From NCBI GenBank assembly GCA_947460525.1, contig CANHIV010000044.1, positions 1-7,152 on the forward strand: a stretch of 7,152 nucleotides of DNA. Reading direction: 5' to 3'. The notes beneath the pieces were generated by a model. The model did no database searches. It was not told the DNA's origin and worked only from the letters and a program-made list of their open reading frames with translations. Below, in pieces: positions 6,037 to 7,152 of this stretch (position 1 is its first letter; each line of letters opens with the position of its first letter). Both the position numbers and the translations under genes were made by a program. The stretch is from Flavobacteriales bacterium. GTDB taxonomy: Bacteria; Bacteroidota; Bacteroidia; Flavobacteriales_D; Sanyastnellaceae.

Positions 6037-6894
6037 ATGAATCAGATCTTATATACCGACGACGCTTGCAACGAAATTCGAATTTCTGAAATCAAGAAAA
6101 TCGAAACCGAGATTGCATTCAAGGGTATTGGGATAAAGTATGTGGCTTCTGGTGAGGAGACCTATTATGCCAATGGAAAAAAGTTCATGGTGCGTGAAGG
6201 GGAGTACATCATTGGCAACGACTTCACCAAGTCTATCGTTCAGATCAATCAAGAAAAGGCAGTAGAGGGATTGTGCATTGATATATCCACTCAGATCGTT
6301 TCTGATGTGGCCGATTATTACGACCTGCATCCTGCTAATCTCAAGGAGTTCTTGCTCTCTGATCAATTCTTTGTAAACAGATACAACGTCAAAAACACAA
6401 GCATCGGATATTCACTTTCAGAGATCAACAAGAAAATTAAAAACGGAAGTTTCGCGAATGAGCTGCAAGAGCAAGAGCTCTTCTACAGTTTGGCGGAATC
6501 GATCATTACTGATCAACGATTTATTTTTCATCACCTGAACAATCTCGATTTCAAGAAAAACGTTACCAACGAAGAGGTTTTTCGATCTATTCTTCTCGCA
6601 AAAAATTTCATAGACGAACGCATCACCGACAATCTATCCCTTGATGAGATTTCATTAAAAATCGGAATTTCGAAATACCATTTCATTCGCGTATTCAAGC
6701 AAGCGTTCGGCGTATCACCATACCAGTATCAAAAGCGCAAACGGTTGGAGCTTGCCAAAATCGACCTTTTGAACGGTAATGATATTCTGTATACTGCTTA
6801 TCGTTACGGATTTCCAGATGCCTCGAGTTTTTCTAAGGCATTTAAACAGCAATTTGGGCAAAGTCCGGGGTCCATTAGAAAAAGTAATTTTTAA
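6037..6894 (+). CDS. AraC-family transcriptional regulator
   Basis: From the ATG at 6037 the protein has 285 residues. The C-terminal 100 (about 183-281) form an AraC/XylS DNA-binding domain with two helix-turn-helix units: LSLDEISLKIGISKYHFIRVFKQAFG (200-225, core EISLKIGISKYHFIRVF) and the second at 249-277, ending in the family motif FGQSPGSIRK. The N-terminal half is not a known ligand domain to me, but GEETYYANGKKFMVREGEY (39-57) reads like a cupin-type sensor fold with a NGK/V-REGE turn. The ligand and targets are unknown. An earlier in-frame ATG at 5998 would add 13 residues (MQKKCYFSLARLS), but it sits directly behind the promoter box and is unlikely to be used. The gene is followed after 80 nt by an ECF-type sigma factor on the same strand; no convincing terminator is visible between them. 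Confidence 0.88.
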   Translation: MNQILYTDDACNEIRISEIKKIETEIAFKGIGIKYVASGEETYYANGKKFMVREGEYIIGNDFTKSIVQINQEKAVEGLCIDISTQIVSDVADYYDLHPANLKEFLLSDQFFVNRYNVKNTSIGYSLSEINKKIKNGSFANELQEQELFYSLAESIITDQRFIFHHLNNLDFKKNVTNEEVFRSILLAKNFIDERITDNLSLDEISLKIGISKYHFIRVFKQAFGVSPYQYQKRKRLELAKIDLLNGNDILYTAYRYGFPDASSFSKAFKQQFGQSPGSIRKSNF

Positions 6895-6921
6895 GAAACG
6901 TAGAACCATTTTTGTTCCGCT

Positions 6922-6949
6922 GTCACCTTTTTCAAAGTTAAGACACTTA
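6922..6949 (+). promoter_or_regulatory. tentative ECF-type promoter before the sigma-factor gene
   Basis: GTCACC followed by a T-run (6922-6932) resembles an ECF -35 region (GnAAC/GTnACC with T-tract). GACACTTA (6942-6949) is a candidate -10 element 14 nt further on. Transcription would start near 6957, leaving a leader of about 18 nt. No TAnnTTTG box is seen in the gap. If real, this suggests the sigma factor drives its own gene, which is common for ECF factors. The match is by eye and weak. Confidence 0.28.
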
Positions 6950-6974
6950 CTACTAAATCCCGAGTGTAGTTAAA

Positions 6975-7152
6975 ATGGAATTAACCAAACAAGAACGTTT
7001 TATGCAAGTATACGAGCCGGTTCATGAACGGTTTGAGCGCTATTGCAAAACGCGTGTTTACGGTGAATTTCATTTCAAAGACATCATGCACGACACATTG
7101 GTTGTTGCCTTTGAGAAGTTTGATGAACTCAAATCTACAGATGCATTTCTTC
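6975..7152 (+). CDS. ECF-type RNA polymerase sigma factor, N-terminal part (cut by window edge)
   Basis: The frame from the ATG at 6975 stays open to the end of the window, giving 59 codons plus one base. The residues look like sigma-70 region 2: a helix FMQVYEPVHERFERYC (9-24), then the core-binding helix FKDIMHDTLVVAFEKFDEL with the D-x-x-H-D-T pattern in place of the usual D-x-x-Q-E-T, then STDAFL where region 2.3/2.4 begins. It would direct RNA polymerase to a small set of promoters. Region 4 and any anti-sigma gene lie outside the window. The start is preceded by AT-rich sequence without a Shine-Dalgarno. A sigma-70-like helical protein of another kind is the alternative. Confidence 0.72.
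   Translation, partial: MELTKQERFMQVYEPVHERFERYCKTRVYGEFHFKDIMHDTLVVAFEKFDELKSTDAFL

Noticed and set aside
6878..6892. AT-only palindrome AAAAAGTAATTTTT at the end of the AraC-type gene, possible terminator
   Set aside because: A five-base-pair A/T stem overlapping the stop codon is too weak to support an intrinsic terminator.
6943..6967. ACACT/AGTGT inverted repeat before the sigma-factor gene
   Set aside because: Five-base arms with a 15-nt loop are expected by chance.

Overview
The window is ordinary chromosomal DNA from a member of the Bacteroidota. The evidence is the protein style (a short E1 of 2-oxoglutarate dehydrogenase, a Uup-type ABC-F protein, an ElaA-type acetyltransferase, a signal peptide ending in Gly-Ala-Gln), the lack of clear Shine-Dalgarno sequences, and several upstream elements resembling the Bacteroidota -7 box TAnnTTTG. 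A lineage below the phylum cannot be fixed from this sequence.

Layout, left to right. Positions 1-250 hold at most the last codons of a rightward gene (stop at 71-73), then AT-rich non-coding DNA with a 7-bp inverted repeat that may be a degraded insertion-sequence end. Three leftward genes follow, read in the order uup-like (5418 to 3568), sucA (3511 to 803), then a small secreted PsbP/DUF1795-like protein (766 to 251). A clean intrinsic terminator fills most of the 36-nt gap between sucA and the secreted-protein gene. On the right arm, elaA (5455-5904) diverges from the uup-like gene across a 36-bp gap. It is followed by an AraC-family regulator (best start 6037, end 6894) and the first 59 codons of an ECF-type sigma factor (from 6975) that runs off the window.

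How the genes fit together. sucA supplies the decarboxylating E1 of the TCA-cycle 2-oxoglutarate dehydrogenase complex, but its usual partner sucB (E2) is not downstream. The uup-like protein is a cytoplasmic ribosome-associated or DNA-transaction ATPase, and ElaA is a small acetyltransferase. These do not form an obvious pathway. The AraC regulator and the ECF sigma factor are two transcriptional regulators next to each other; their targets lie outside the window. I see no phage, CRISPR, toxin-antitoxin or new defence system here. The points worth a second look are regulatory: a terminator almost touching the next start codon, promoter elements touching start codons, and an inverted repeat over the araC promoter.
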